Below are positions 52,349-62,693 of a stretch of DNA of 64,000 nt, in pieces (positions within the stretch are counted from its first letter, which is position 1; each line of letters begins with the position of its first letter). The notes beneath the pieces are model-generated. The model was not told the origin of the DNA, did no database searches, and saw nothing but the letters and a program-made list of their open reading frames with translations. The DNA comes from Brevibacillus laterosporus DSM 25. Lineage in GTDB: Bacteria > Bacillota > Bacilli > Brevibacillales > Brevibacillaceae. Both the position numbers and the translations under genes were made by a program. The DNA is taken from assembly GCF_002706795.1 (NCBI RefSeq), contig NZ_CP017705.1, forward strand, positions 496,001 to 560,000, read 5' to 3'.

Positions 52349-52801
52349 ATGCTATACGTTTTGGCACCGTTTATCGGCTGGTTAGTATCCGGTACGATTA
52401 AATTTATGATCAACTATGTACAATTTGGGAAAGAAGCAAGAAAGAAAATCGGAAATGGTGGCTTTCCTAGTACACATACAACAGTTATGGTAACCACCAT
52501 CAGCTTAATTGGGCTTAATGAAGGCTTTTCCAACCCCATTTTCGGTCTAGGTATCGCTGTTACCTTTATCATTATTATTGATGCGACCGGACTGCGGAGA
52601 GCTGTCGGCAAGCATGCTACCGCTATTAATTTGTTGGTAAAAGACCATGCAACTGCTGAGGAAAAAGAAACCTTACGTGAAAGTATGGGACATACAAAAT
52701 GGGAAATCCTCGGAGGTATTGTTTTAGGAGTTTTAGTAGGACTGCTATTGCATCTTCTGTCACCAATAGTCTCAGGACTACTCAGCCTAGGAGGGAACTA
52801 G
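52349..52801 (+). CDS. Divergent PAP2 (DUF212, YuiD-like) membrane protein
   Basis: A 150-aa protein with about four helices. GNGGFPSTHTTVM (about 34-46) is the PSxH phosphatase motif of the divergent PAP2 family, and DATGLRRAVGKHA follows as the second conserved block. The ATG at 52349 was chosen because GGAGG lies 8 nt upstream. In mycobacteria a PAP2 protein (Rv3807c) lies beside the phosphoribose transferase and is assigned to removal of its 5-phosphate. This gene may play that part, which is inference. YuiD-type proteins alone are uncharacterised. Confidence 0.85.
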   Translation: MLYVLAPFIGWLVSGTIKFMINYVQFGKEARKKIGNGGFPSTHTTVMVTTISLIGLNEGFSNPIFGLGIAVTFIIIIDATGLRRAVGKHATAINLLVKDHATAEEKETLRESMGHTKWEILGGIVLGVLVGLLLHLLSPIVSGLLSLGGN

Positions 52802-52808
52802 AAAAGAT

Positions 52809-54491
52809 ATGAAGAGCCGAACACCTAACTTCTCTCTTGTAATAGGAATTGTCTTACTCCTGTTTTTATTAGGAATTGTACTTTCTACATCGATTTTATT
52901 TTTGCTTGGTGTATCCATCTCAACGACTAGCTTCTGGGTGGCTGTATGTGCAAGTATTGTCTGCCTCCTAGTTATGACACATACATTCTTTACATCTCGT
53001 AGGGCAACCATGTTTTTTTCTTTGCTAATGGGATTAGGACTGATTTTTGGAATAAGCTGGTATACTAGTACTGCTACATATGATCTATCTTGGGATGGTC
53101 AGACCTACCATCAAGAAGCGATTATTCTATTAAAAAATGGCTGGAATCCCGTTCATGACCAACCTTTACTAAACATAACCGATGCCCAAAAGCTTGATAA
53201 TTCAAGTGGAGAAGACATCCGTACTCCCTTTCATCTATGGATTAATCATTACACAAAAGGTCCATGGATGCTTGATACCGTCATGTACAAATTGACGGAT
53301 CAAATTGAAGGAAGTAAGATGTTTAACTTTATTCTTTTATTTGCTTCGTTTTTTCTTTGCTTGGCTGCAATTCTTGATACCTATCCTGAGAAAAAAAGGC
53401 GTGCGGTCTTCCTCTCACTACTTCTGGCCTGCAATCCAGTCGTGATAACACAGCTGGTCACCTTTTATATTGATGGACAATTAGCATCTCTTGTACTTAT
53501 CATCTGTTCCTTGGGGTATCTCTTATTTAAACGTTTTAATCCATGGATTTTAGTAGGGCTATGCTCGGCCATTATCCTGCTAACGGCTATTAAGTTCACC
53601 GCTCTTGTATACGCAGTTCTTTTATGTGGTGGATTGCTTGTTTTATTTTTCTTGTACGATAAACATAGACATTGGAAAAAGCTACTGCTTTCTCTTGTCG
53701 CAAGCGGCCTCGTAGCGGTAGCAATCGTTGGTTATAATCCCTACGTTACCAATTTCTTAGCAAAGGGACATCCATTTTATCCATTAGCCGGTGAACATGC
53801 TGTAGATATTATGACAGCTAATAGTCCAGCCGACTTTCAAGGGAAAAATCAGTTCGAAAAGTTCTTTGTATCTTTATTTGCCAAGTCAGAAAATATTATA
53901 AGACCTAATGAAAGCACAATGAAATGGCCGTTCACTGTAGCATTTGAGGAATTTCAAGCTTTTATTGGGGCTGATGCTCGTTTAGCGGGATTTGGTCCTC
54001 TGTTTGGAGGAGCTGTATTACTAGCCTGCCTTGTCTCATTTGCTCTCTTCCTTCGAAGTAGACAATTAGCAAAGCCTGTATTAATAGTAAGTGGAATCAT
54101 TCTTTTGACGGTATTTATAAATCCTGAATGTTGGTGGGCGCGATACGTTCCTCAATTGTGGTTCGTACCCATTCTCATTGCAATGGTAGGATTGGAAACT
54201 GATAAGCAATTTACGAAGTACGCAAGTTGGTTTTTGATTTGTACTCTTTCCATAAATCTGTTGCTAGTAGGGGCTACTCAAACGATTGCTCAAACATTCT
54301 TCAATGTCCAAGTAAATCTACAGCTTCACGAAATGAAGAAAAGTAAGCAGCCTGTATTAGTTGATTTCCAGCATTTTAATTCAAATCGAATCAGATTGGA
54401 AAAAGCGGGGATCGAATTTATTGAAACAAAGATTGATGATAAAAATGCTAAAAAGCTTGGTTCATCACAGGCAAAGTATTTAGTAAGATAA
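52809..54491 (+). CDS. GT-C-like multi-spanning membrane glycosyltransferase
   Basis: A 560-aa protein with about 11-13 hydrophobic helices and a short C-terminal soluble tail (about 510-560). The first large loop holds SWDGQTYHQEA (94-104), an acidic pattern like the catalytic loop of GT-C transferases that use polyprenyl-phosphate sugars. No closer family is recognised. It starts 7 bp after the DUF212 gene, with AGGAGGG somewhat further away than usual. It is the last gene of the operon before a strong terminator. A role in moving a pentose from its lipid carrier to a surface polymer is inferred from the neighbours. Confidence 0.65.
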   Translation: MKSRTPNFSLVIGIVLLLFLLGIVLSTSILFLLGVSISTTSFWVAVCASIVCLLVMTHTFFTSRRATMFFSLLMGLGLIFGISWYTSTATYDLSWDGQTYHQEAIILLKNGWNPVHDQPLLNITDAQKLDNSSGEDIRTPFHLWINHYTKGPWMLDTVMYKLTDQIEGSKMFNFILLFASFFLCLAAILDTYPEKKRRAVFLSLLLACNPVVITQLVTFYIDGQLASLVLIICSLGYLLFKRFNPWILVGLCSAIILLTAIKFTALVYAVLLCGGLLVLFFLYDKHRHWKKLLLSLVASGLVAVAIVGYNPYVTNFLAKGHPFYPLAGEHAVDIMTANSPADFQGKNQFEKFFVSLFAKSENIIRPNESTMKWPFTVAFEEFQAFIGADARLAGFGPLFGGAVLLACLVSFALFLRSRQLAKPVLIVSGIILLTVFINPECWWARYVPQLWFVPILIAMVGLETDKQFTKYASWFLICTLSINLLLVGATQTIAQTFFNVQVNLQLHEMKKSKQPVLVDFQHFNSNRIRLEKAGIEFIETKIDDKNAKKLGSSQAKYLVR

Positions 54492-54568
54492 GTACGCTTT
54501 CCATTACACCGATTGAGTTATAAGCGCAATTTTGTAGTCAACAAGAAAAGTCTGTTCGTTAGGACATT

Positions 54569-54605
54569 AGCTGACCCCAACCTTCATTGGGCGTCAGCTT
54601 TTTCC
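54569..54605 (+). terminator. Terminator of the polyprenol-pentose operon
   Basis: AGCTGACCCCAA pairs with TTGGGCGTCAGCT (one bulge) and is followed by TTTT. It lies between this operon and the convergent pyrE. Confidence 0.85.
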
Positions 54606-54635
54606 ATTTCGAAAACTGTCCTTTTGTATTAAAAC

Positions 54636-55292
54636 CTATTCTGTTTTTAAAACCTGCTCCTTATAAAACGTGTGCGGCTTTTCCTTCCACTGAGACAAAA
54701 CTTTTTCTTGTCCAGCACTGATTGTTCCATTATCTTTTGCTTGCTCTAATAGTGCTGTATAGTTGGATAACGTGTGTAATGGATAGTTCGCTTCTGTAAA
54801 AGCACGTTCTGCATCGGCAAATTGGTAGCTAAAAATAGCGACTACTCCCAATACCTCAGCTCCCTCCAATTCAACAGCCTTTGCTGCCTTGATGGAGCTT
54901 CCACCTGTAGAAATTAAATCTTCAATAACGACTACCTTTTGACCAGCAGCAATATGCCCTTCAATCTGATTTTGACGACCGTGACCCTTTGCCTTATCAC
55001 GGACATAAATCATTGGCAACCCCATACGATCAGCAATCCATGCTGCATGAGGAATTCCTGCTGTCGCTGTACCAGCAATAACTTCTACTTCAGGAAAACG
55101 CTCACGAATTACCTGAACAAAAGCATCTGCTAAATAGCTACGAACCTCTGGGTACGTCATTGTAATACGGTTATCGCAATAAATGGGAGATATAATCCCG
55201 GATGTCCAGGTAAACGGTTCTTCTGGACGAAGATGTACAGCTCCAATTCGTAAGAGATGCTGTGCTACTTGTTTTGCAATTGTTGTACTCAT
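54636..55292 (-). CDS. pyrE: Orotate phosphoribosyltransferase
   Basis: Makes orotidine 5'-phosphate from orotate and PRPP, 218 aa. FTWTSGIISPIYCDNR is the N-terminal orotate-site region. The catalytic loop is DKAKGHGRQNQIEG and the PRPP motif is VVVIEDLISTGGSS. It starts at the base after the pyrF stop and is the last gene of the pyr operon. Confidence 0.96.
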   Translation of the reverse strand: MSTTIAKQVAQHLLRIGAVHLRPEEPFTWTSGIISPIYCDNRITMTYPEVRSYLADAFVQVIRERFPEVEVIAGTATAGIPHAAWIADRMGLPMIYVRDKAKGHGRQNQIEGHIAAGQKVVVIEDLISTGGSSIKAAKAVELEGAEVLGVVAIFSYQFADAERAFTEANYPLHTLSNYTALLEQAKDNGTISAGQEKVLSQWKEKPHTFYKEQVLKTE

Positions 55293-56045
55293 CTATTTTC
55301 CCTCCCGTATACTTACCATCATGTCAGCCCATACTTTGGCTGGTTCTTCAGCCTGCGTAATGGATCTCCCGATAACGATATAGTCTGTACCCAGTTCAAA
55401 TGCTTTTGCTGGGGTAGTTACTCGTGTTTGATCGCCAAAAGCAGATCCAACGGTACGAATTCCTGGTGTTACGGTCAAAAAATCCGTTCTAGTAGCTTGT
55501 TTAATGATTGGTACTTCCAAGGGAGAAGCAACAACGCCATCCAGACCTGCTTGACATGCCAAGGATGCATAGTGAGAAACCGTCTCGTCCAATCTACCAG
55601 GAATGAGAATTTGTTCATTCATCATCTGCTGACTGCTGCTCGTCAGCATGGTTACACCGATCAGTAATGGGGATTTACTACCGGCAGAGACGCCTTGCTC
55701 CAATCCCTCTCGTGCCGCTTCCATCATAGCTAGGCCGCCTGCTACATGCAGATTCACCATATCAGCGCCATGCTTAGCTAAACTTTTCATCGAGCCTTTA
55801 GCAGTATTGGGAATATCATGGATTTTCAAATCAACAAACACTTTTAATCCCTGTTCCTTCAATAGTGATACAATTGCTGATCCTTCTGCATAAAAAAGCT
55901 CCAAGCCAACTTTCACGTAGCGTACCTGATTTTCTAAGCTAGCAAGGCAGTTCATTACCTCTGCTTTTGTTTGAAAATCCAGCGCTAGAATAATCCGTTC
56001 GTCCGCTTTACATAACAAATGATTTTGAGTTAAGGATGATTCCAT
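55293..56045 (-). CDS. pyrF: Orotidine 5'-phosphate decarboxylase
   Basis: Final step to UMP, 250 aa, TIM barrel. The catalytic motif VFVDLKIHDIPNTAKGS, with the Asp-Lys-Asp network, is intact. It opens IILALDFQTKAEVM and ends with a DYIVIGRSI phosphate-binding loop. The ATG at 56045 was chosen for AGGAG 8 nt upstream. It follows carB by 101 bp, where B. subtilis has pyrK and pyrD. Confidence 0.95.
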   Translation of the reverse strand: MESSLTQNHLLCKADERIILALDFQTKAEVMNCLASLENQVRYVKVGLELFYAEGSAIVSLLKEQGLKVFVDLKIHDIPNTAKGSMKSLAKHGADMVNLHVAGGLAMMEAAREGLEQGVSAGSKSPLLIGVTMLTSSSQQMMNEQILIPGRLDETVSHYASLACQAGLDGVVASPLEVPIIKQATRTDFLTVTPGIRTVGSAFGDQTRVTTPAKAFELGTDYIVIGRSITQAEEPAKVWADMMVSIREGK

Positions 56046-56146
56046 GTGTGAAACTCCTCTCCTTTGTTGTCCACTCATTGTCCACATACAGGAAGGGAGT
56101 GCTCTTGATAAGCACGTCCCCGTTCTAAGTCAACTCAATTTTTCTA

Positions 56147-59100
56147 TTACTGTGTTGCCAGTACCTTTCCCATCTGTTGTTTCGGCATTGCCTCTGTAGA
56201 GAATGTGATTGTTTCCAATACATGCAAGATAGCGCTTGCTGTATCCAGAGATGTCAGACATACTGCCCCGTTCTCCACGGCCTCACGACGAATGCGGAAC
56301 CCATCACGCTGTGGTGTTTTGCCTTTCGTTAAGGTGTTAAGCACAAGATTTACTTGACCTGTACGGATTTCATCTAGCAAGTTCGGAGTGCCTTCCGATA
56401 GCTTTTGTACACGACGGACCGATAAGCCTGCCTGCTCTAAGTAGTCAGCAGTTCCATCCGTCGCTAGTAGATTAAAACCAAGCTGTTGGAAACGCTTTGT
56501 GATCGACAACGCTTCCTCCTTATCCTTGTCAGCTACTGTTACCAAAAGAGTTCCTTTGGTTGGAATATTCATGCCAGCCGCTAGCAAACCTTTGTAAAGA
56601 GCTTTAGCTAGGGTAGTCTCACGTCCCATTACTTCCCCGGTGGATTTCATCTCTGGGCCTAAAGTGATGTCCACACGGCGTAGTTTTGTGAAGGAGAAGA
56701 CAGGAACTTTTACAGAAACCATCTTTTCTTCAGGATGATAGCCTGTAGTAAATCCTTGGTCGAGAATGCTGTAACCAAGAATGGCTTTCGTCGCAATGTT
56801 CGCCATTGGAATTCCTGTTACCTTAGACAAGAATGGAACTGTACGGGAGCTGCGTGGGTTGACCTCGATGACATAAGGCTTGCCTTTATAGATGACAAAC
56901 TGGATATTGAGTAAGCCCTTGATGCAGAGAGCACGCGCTAGCTTTGTAGTCATGTCGATGATCTCTGTCTTCACTGTCTCTGATAAGGATTGCGGCGGAT
57001 ATACTGCAATAGAGTCACCTGAGTGAACCCCTGCACGCTCGATGTGTTCCATGATACCTGGAATCAAAACGTTCTCTCCGTCGCAAATCCCATCTACTTC
57101 TGCCTCAATCCCTAGCATATAGCGATCAATTAGTACAGGATGCTCTGGATTCACTTTTACTGCTTTTTTCATATAAGAGATTAGCTCTTCTTCGTTATAA
57201 ACAATTTCCATCGCTCGTCCTCCCAATACATAGGAAGGGCGAACTAGCACAGGGAAGCCTAATGAGTCAGCAGCAACCACAGCTTCTTCTACAGAGGTCA
57301 CTGTTTTCCCAGGTGGTTGAGCTATATCAAGCTTTCGCAGCAGAGCTTCAAACTTCTCACGGTTCTCAGCTGCATCAATATTTTCTAGGCTTGTACCCAG
57401 GATTTTGACACCACGTTTAGCAAGCTTATCAGCAAGATTGATCGCTGTTTGTCCTCCAAACTGAACAATGACACCTTCTGGTTTCTCTTGGTCGATGATG
57501 TGCATGACATCCTCTATATACAAAGGTTCAAAGTAAAGCCGGTCAGAGGTATTAAAGTCTGTCGATACCGTCTCAGGGTTGTTATTGACAATAATGGCCT
57601 CGTATCCAGCCTCTTTCAAAGCCCAGACCGCATGGACTGTAGAGTAATCGAATTCAATTCCCTGCCCAATGCGGATTGGACCAGAGCCTAGCACGATTAC
57701 GCGTTTTTTACCTGTATCAACAAATTCATTTTCTTGCTCGTAGGTCGAGTAATAGTACGGTGTTTGCGCTTCGAATTCGGCAGCGCAAGTATCTACCATT
57801 TTATATACAGGCTTCATTCCCCATTGTGTACGTAGATTATAAATCTCCTCTTCTTTTTGTCCCGTACATTCTGCGATTTTCCGATCGGTAAAGCCAAGTC
57901 GCTTTGCTTCATACAGAGCTTCCTGAGTCAAGCCAGATTCGGCTAGTGTTGTTTCATAAGCAACAATATTCCAGAATTTGTGTAAGAAGAAAAGATCAAT
58001 CTTGGTTAACTGATGAATTCGTGAGATATGATAGCCACGGCGCATCGCTTCTGCTAGTAAGAAAAGGCGTTCATCATCTGCAATCACCAGACGTTGTTCT
58101 AATTCTTCATCAGTAAGCTCTTTTGCCTCTGGTATTTCCAAATGGTAGCTTCCGATCTCTAAGGAGCGGATCGCTTTCATCATAGATTCTTCAAAGCTAC
58201 GTCCAATCGCCATGACTTCGCCCGTTGCCTTCATCTGCGTACCAAGACGGCGATTGGCTGATTGAAATTTATCGAAAGGCCAGCGAGGAACTTTGCTAAC
58301 TACATAGTCTAGGGTTGGTTCAAAACAAGCGTAGGTTTGGCCAGTTACCGGATTCTTTAGCTCATCTAGGGTATAGCCAATAGCGATTTTTGCCGCCATT
58401 TTAGCAATCGGATATCCTGTGGCTTTGGACGCTAATGCCGAGGAACGGCTGACACGTGGATTTACCTCAATGACATAATATTGAAAGCTAACGGGATCGA
58501 GCGCATACTGAACATTGCATCCACCCTCAATTTGTAAGGCACGGATAATATTCAATGCAGAAGAGCGCAGCATCTGATATTCACGATCAGATAACGTTTG
58601 ACTTGGAGCGACAACAACAGAATCACCTGTGTGTACACCAACTGGGTCAATATTTTCCATGTTGCAGACTACGATACAGTTGTCGTTAGCATCACGCATC
58701 ACTTCATATTCTACTTCTTTCATTCCTGCAATACTTCTTTCAACCAAGCATTGAGTAATCGGGGAGTATTTTAAACCACTTGTGACGATTTCGATCAACG
58801 AAGCCTCATCTTCACAAATACCTCCGCCTGTTCCACCGAGCGTGTAGGCGGGACGAACAATGATTGGGTACCCAATTTCATTGGCAAAATCAAGCGCCTC
58901 TTCCACCGTACTAACAATCGCGGAATCAGGTACTGGTTCATTTAGCTCTTGCATAAGAGAGCGGAACAAGTCGCGATCTTCCGCTTGTTTAATTGAGGTC
59001 AGTTTTGTTCCCAATAGCCTTACATTCTCTTCTTCAAGTACACCCATGTCTGCTAGAGCTACTGCCATATTTAATCCTGTCTGTCCGCCCAATGTTGGTA

Positions 59101-59359
59101 ACAATCCATCTGGTTTTTCCTTACGAATGACCCGAGCTACGAACTCAGGTGTAATTGGCTCAATGTATACTTTGTCAGCCATATTGGTATCCGTCATAAT
59201 CGTAGCTGGGTTGGAGTTGATTAGAACCACCTCCATCCCCTCTTCTTTTAATGCTTCGCAGGCTTGCGTTCCTGCATAGTCAAACTCCGCCGCCTGTCCA
59301 ATTACGATAGGACCAGAGCCAATCACCAGAATTTTTTTCAGATTATCTATTTTTGGCAT
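56147..59359 (-). CDS. carB: Carbamoyl-phosphate synthase, large subunit
   Basis: A 1070-aa ammonia-using catalytic subunit. It consists of two homologous ATP-grasp halves (about 1-400 and 550-935), an oligomerisation domain between them and a C-terminal MGS-type allosteric domain. Signatures include [20 protein letters not shown] in the first half, the equivalent [18 protein letters not shown] in the second, and [17 protein letters not shown]-type loops in each. It overlaps carA by 17 bp. Its place in the pyr operon marks it as the pyrimidine-controlled copy (B. subtilis pyrAB). Confidence 0.97.
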   Translation of the reverse strand: MPKIDNLKKILVIGSGPIVIGQAAEFDYAGTQACEALKEEGMEVVLINSNPATIMTDTNMADKVYIEPITPEFVARVIRKEKPDGLLPTLGGQTGLNMAVALADMGVLEEENVRLLGTKLTSIKQAEDRDLFRSLMQELNEPVPDSAIVSTVEEALDFANEIGYPIIVRPAYTLGGTGGGICEDEASLIEIVTSGLKYSPITQCLVERSIAGMKEVEYEVMRDANDNCIVVCNMENIDPVGVHTGDSVVVAPSQTLSDREYQMLRSSALNIIRALQIEGGCNVQYALDPVSFQYYVIEVNPRVSRSSALASKATGYPIAKMAAKIAIGYTLDELKNPVTGQTYACFEPTLDYVVSKVPRWPFDKFQSANRRLGTQMKATGEVMAIGRSFEESMMKAIRSLEIGSYHLEIPEAKELTDEELEQRLVIADDERLFLLAEAMRRGYHISRIHQLTKIDLFFLHKFWNIVAYETTLAESGLTQEALYEAKRLGFTDRKIAECTGQKEEEIYNLRTQWGMKPVYKMVDTCAAEFEAQTPYYYSTYEQENEFVDTGKKRVIVLGSGPIRIGQGIEFDYSTVHAVWALKEAGYEAIIVNNNPETVSTDFNTSDRLYFEPLYIEDVMHIIDQEKPEGVIVQFGGQTAINLADKLAKRGVKILGTSLENIDAAENREKFEALLRKLDIAQPPGKTVTSVEEAVVAADSLGFPVLVRPSYVLGGRAMEIVYNEEELISYMKKAVKVNPEHPVLIDRYMLGIEAEVDGICDGENVLIPGIMEHIERAGVHSGDSIAVYPPQSLSETVKTEIIDMTTKLARALCIKGLLNIQFVIYKGKPYVIEVNPRSSRTVPFLSKVTGIPMANIATKAILGYSILDQGFTTGYHPEEKMVSVKVPVFSFTKLRRVDITLGPEMKSTGEVMGRETTLAKALYKGLLAAGMNIPTKGTLLVTVADKDKEEALSITKRFQQLGFNLLATDGTADYLEQAGLSVRRVQKLSEGTPNLLDEIRTGQVNLVLNTLTKGKTPQRDGFRIRREAVENGAVCLTSLDTASAILHVLETITFSTEAMPKQQMGKVLATQ

Positions 59360-60440
59360 ACCATTTCTCCCCCTTGGATTGTTTCATCATGTCTAAGAAT
59401 TGGTCGAATAAATAGCCTGAATCGTATGGACCAGGTGCTGCTTCTGGGTGGTATTGAACAGAGAAAGCTTGCTTTTCAGCATTACGCAATCCTTCAATGG
59501 TACCGTCATTAAGCGCGAGATGTGTTACTTCTAATTCTGTTCCGATAATAGAAGATTCGTTTACAGCATAGCCGTGGTTTTGGGACGTGATATATGTACG
59601 TCCGGTTAGCAATTCTTTTACAGGATGATTGCCTCCACGGTGACCAAATTTCAATTTTTCCGTGTCAGCTCCGCTTGCAAGAGCGAACAGCTGATGACCT
59701 AAACATATTCCAAATAATGGGTATTCACCAAGGATTTCTTTCACCATCTGAATAGCTTGCGGTACATCTTTAGGGTCACCTGGGCCGTTTGACAGCAATA
59801 TGCCATCTGGTTGCAGTCGGCGAATTTCATCTGCAGTGACGTTATGTGGAACCACTACCATGTCGCATCCTCGCTTGGATAATTCCCGCATAATGCCATG
59901 CTTGCAACCAAAATCTACTAAAACCACACGGTCACCACTACCTGGACTTGAGTAAATACTCTTTGTTGATACCTGGGCAACCTGATTGGTCATTACATCC
60001 GTACTTTTCAACTGAGCAATCAATTCCTCGGCTGGTCGCTCGCTGGTAGTGATTAATCCTCTCAAGGTTCCAAAATGACGGATTTTACGTGTTAACATTC
60101 GTGTATCTACACCTGAAATACCCGGAATTTCATAGGCCTGTAATAGTTCATCTAAGGTTTGTGTCGAGCGCCAATTGCTTGGCATATCGCAATGCTCTCG
60201 TACAACAAAGCCATGGATAAACGGACGAACCGCTTCTAAATCATCGCGGTTAATCCCATAGTTACCAATCAAGGGATACGTCATGACGACGATCTGTCCA
60301 CAATAAGAAGGATCGGATAATACCTCTTGGTAGCCTGTCAATCCAGTGTTAAATACCACCTCACCAATGCTTTCATTGGTGGCCCCCATCGCTTTCCCTA
60401 TACAAATCGTTCCGTCTTCTAATATCAAACGTGCTTTCAT
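59343..60440 (-). CDS. carA: Carbamoyl-phosphate synthase, small subunit
   Basis: Glutamine amidotransferase subunit that passes ammonia to CarB, 365 aa. The N-terminal CPSase domain opens [18 protein letters not shown]. The class I amidotransferase domain has the nucleophile in [13 protein letters not shown] and the His-Glu pair in [11 protein letters not shown]. The ATG at 60440 was chosen for the GGGGG upstream; an earlier in-frame start lies inside pyrC. Confidence 0.96.
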   Translation of the reverse strand: MKARLILEDGTICIGKAMGATNESIGEVVFNTGLTGYQEVLSDPSYCGQIVVMTYPLIGNYGINRDDLEAVRPFIHGFVVREHCDMPSNWRSTQTLDELLQAYEIPGISGVDTRMLTRKIRHFGTLRGLITTSERPAEELIAQLKSTDVMTNQVAQVSTKSIYSSPGSGDRVVLVDFGCKHGIMRELSKRGCDMVVVPHNVTADEIRRLQPDGILLSNGPGDPKDVPQAIQMVKEILGEYPLFGICLGHQLFALASGADTEKLKFGHRGGNHPVKELLTGRTYITSQNHGYAVNESSIIGTELEVTHLALNDGTIEGLRNAEKQAFSVQYHPEAAPGPYDSGYLFDQFLDMMKQSKGEKWYAKNR

Positions 60441-60459
60441 GCCGTTATCCCCCTTATCC

Positions 60460-61743
60460 CTACTTGTTGTTGTATACAATTTCTCCATCTACCATCGTGA
60501 GTACAGTCCATCCCCTACATACCCAACCAGCAAATGGTGTATTTTTGCCTTTACTTTTAAAATGATCGGGATTAATGCTTCTCTCAGTCGTAAGATCAAA
60601 TACTGCCAAGTCAGCAATTGCTCCTACTTCTAATTTTCCATAGGGTAGTCCAAACAGTTCGGCTGGTTTTGTAGCCATTTTGTCTACCAACTCAGCAAGA
60701 GTTAAAATTCCTTTTTCTACAAGATGCGTATAAAGGAGTGGAAATGCCGTTTCTAGTCCGACTATTCCGAATGGAGCACGCTCCAATCCTTTTGCTTTTT
60801 CTTCTGATGTATGTGGTGCATGATCGGTAGCAATGATGTCAATGCTTCCTTCTTTTAGTCCAGCGATCAAAGCTTCACGATCCTCACGGGAGCGAAGTGG
60901 TGGATTCATTTTCCAGTTAGAATCTAGACTGTCTGGAATATCCTCATCACATAACAACAGATGGTGTGGAGTTACTTCCGTTGAAACGTTGATGCCTGCA
61001 CGTTTACCATCGCGTACAAGGCGCACCGATTCTTTTGCGCTGATATGACATACATGATAGTGAACCCCCGTTGCTTCTGCTAGTAGAATATCTCGGCCGA
61101 CATGCACGGATTCTGATGCAGACGGGATACCTGGTAGCCCATACTTGGCTGCTGTCACCCCGTCATGTAAAGCCGCACCCGGAGGCAACAAATCGTTGTC
61201 TTCGCAGTGTGCAACGACGGACATTCCTAATGCTTTAGCCCGTTTCATTGCTTCTACCATCATTTTAGTAGATTGCACTCCTACCCCATCATCAGTCAGG
61301 GCAAAGGCTCCGGCTTGTTGTAAGGCCGCAAAGTCTGTGTGCTCTAAACCAAGTTGCCGTACTGTAATGGCAGCGTAAGGCAAAACACGTGCCATGTTCG
61401 CTTGCTTTGCTTTATTGAGGACGAATTCTACGGTTTCAACACTGTCGATCACTGGGCGTGTATTTGGCATGCAGGATACCGTGGTGTAGCCACCCGCCAC
61501 TGCTGCACGTGCTCCCGTTTCAATCGTTTCTTTAGCTTCAAATCCTGGCTCACGGAAATGCACATGTACATCCACTAGACCTGGGGCTACGAAGTGTCCA
61601 TTCAATTCCACCACTTCATGATCTGCTTCTACCTCGATGTTACTCTCGATTTTAACAATGCGATCTTCTACAATTAACAAATCCTTGATCGAAAGTTCAC
61701 CTTGTTCGTTTAGCAGTTTGCCATTTTTAAGGATGATTCCCAT
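60460..61743 (-). CDS. pyrC: Dihydroorotase
   Basis: Zinc amidohydrolase that cyclises carbamoyl-aspartate, 427 aa, class I. Metal and substrate motifs are VDVHVHFREPG, SCMPNTRPV, AHCEDNDL and IATDHAPHT. GGAGG lies before the ATG. The start overlaps the end of pyrB by 34 bp. Confidence 0.96.
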   Translation of the reverse strand: MGIILKNGKLLNEQGELSIKDLLIVEDRIVKIESNIEVEADHEVVELNGHFVAPGLVDVHVHFREPGFEAKETIETGARAAVAGGYTTVSCMPNTRPVIDSVETVEFVLNKAKQANMARVLPYAAITVRQLGLEHTDFAALQQAGAFALTDDGVGVQSTKMMVEAMKRAKALGMSVVAHCEDNDLLPPGAALHDGVTAAKYGLPGIPSASESVHVGRDILLAEATGVHYHVCHISAKESVRLVRDGKRAGINVSTEVTPHHLLLCDEDIPDSLDSNWKMNPPLRSREDREALIAGLKEGSIDIIATDHAPHTSEEKAKGLERAPFGIVGLETAFPLLYTHLVEKGILTLAELVDKMATKPAELFGLPYGKLEVGAIADLAVFDLTTERSINPDHFKSKGKNTPFAGWVCRGWTVLTMVDGEIVYNNK

Positions 61744-62654
61744 GTGCTCATTCCTCCTGTCATCATTTTAGCGATTACGGCCATGCGTACAGCCACCCCA
61801 TTTGTAACTTGGGGGAAAATAACCGACTTCTTACTTTCTACCAGTTGTCCATCAATCTCCACTCCTCGATTAAAAGGAGCCGGATGCATAATAATTGCAT
61901 TTGTCTTCATCATGGCAGCTCGTTCCAACGTAAGTCCATAAGCCTGATGATACGTTTCCTTGGATGAAAAGAGCTGACCAGTATGACGTTCTAGTTGTAC
62001 CCGTAGCATCATTACCACATCCGCTTTTGCTATGGCTTCCTCCATCCCCACCACTCTTACACCTTCTGGCAAGGCTGTCTGATCACGCAACAACTGATCT
62101 GGTCCTGAAATCATAAGTTTAGCGCCAAGCTTAGGTAGTGCATCCAAGTGCGAACCGAACACTCTGCTATGGCGCAAATCACCAATGATCGCTACCTGTA
62201 ACCCTTGAATGCCCCCGTGATGCTGCTTCATTGTCAGTAAATCCAGTAAGCATTGAGTTGGATGTTCCATCGTGCCTTCCCCTGCGTTTACAAGGTGCAT
62301 GTTCAAGTTTTGTTCGTTAGCAAGCTCAGTGAATAATCCATTTTGTCCTGTGCGAATAACAGCTGTCTCTACCCCCATCGATTCAAGTGTTCGCAAAGTA
62401 TCATAGATTGTCTCACCTTTGGTAGTGGAAGAGCTGCTATCACTAAAATTCAATACGTGAGCACCCAAACGTTTTTCCGCTACTTCAAAGGAAAAGCGGG
62501 TTCGCGTACTTGCTTCGAAAAATAGGTTAGCTATGAATCGTCCCTGCAATAGATTGATATTTTCGTTTGGCCTTGCTGCAAAGTATTCCGCTTCTCGCAA
62601 GATTGCTTCGATATCACCTTTACTAAGGTTTTTTATTCCCAGCAGATTCTTCAT
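61710..62654 (-). CDS. pyrB: Aspartate carbamoyltransferase, catalytic chain
   Basis: Joins carbamoyl phosphate and aspartate, 314 aa. The carbamoyl-phosphate motif is FFEASTRTRFSFE; HPTQCLLDLLT and MLRVQLERH are further conserved stretches. No regulatory pyrI is present, as in other Firmicutes. The gap to pyrP is 39 bp and shows no PyrR attenuator. Confidence 0.96.
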   Translation of the reverse strand: MKNLLGIKNLSKGDIEAILREAEYFAARPNENINLLQGRFIANLFFEASTRTRFSFEVAEKRLGAHVLNFSDSSSSTTKGETIYDTLRTLESMGVETAVIRTGQNGLFTELANEQNLNMHLVNAGEGTMEHPTQCLLDLLTMKQHHGGIQGLQVAIIGDLRHSRVFGSHLDALPKLGAKLMISGPDQLLRDQTALPEGVRVVGMEEAIAKADVVMMLRVQLERHTGQLFSSKETYHQAYGLTLERAAMMKTNAIIMHPAPFNRGVEIDGQLVESKKSVIFPQVTNGVAVRMAVIAKMMTGGMSTWESSLKMANC

Positions 62655-62693
62655 TATCCTCCACTCCTTCGCCTGTCTGGTCTGTCATAATGC

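Noticed and set aside
62655-62693. PyrR attenuator between pyrP and pyrB
   Set aside because: The 39-bp gap is too short, with no terminator hairpin or PyrR-binding loop visible. Any attenuator must lie beyond the right edge.
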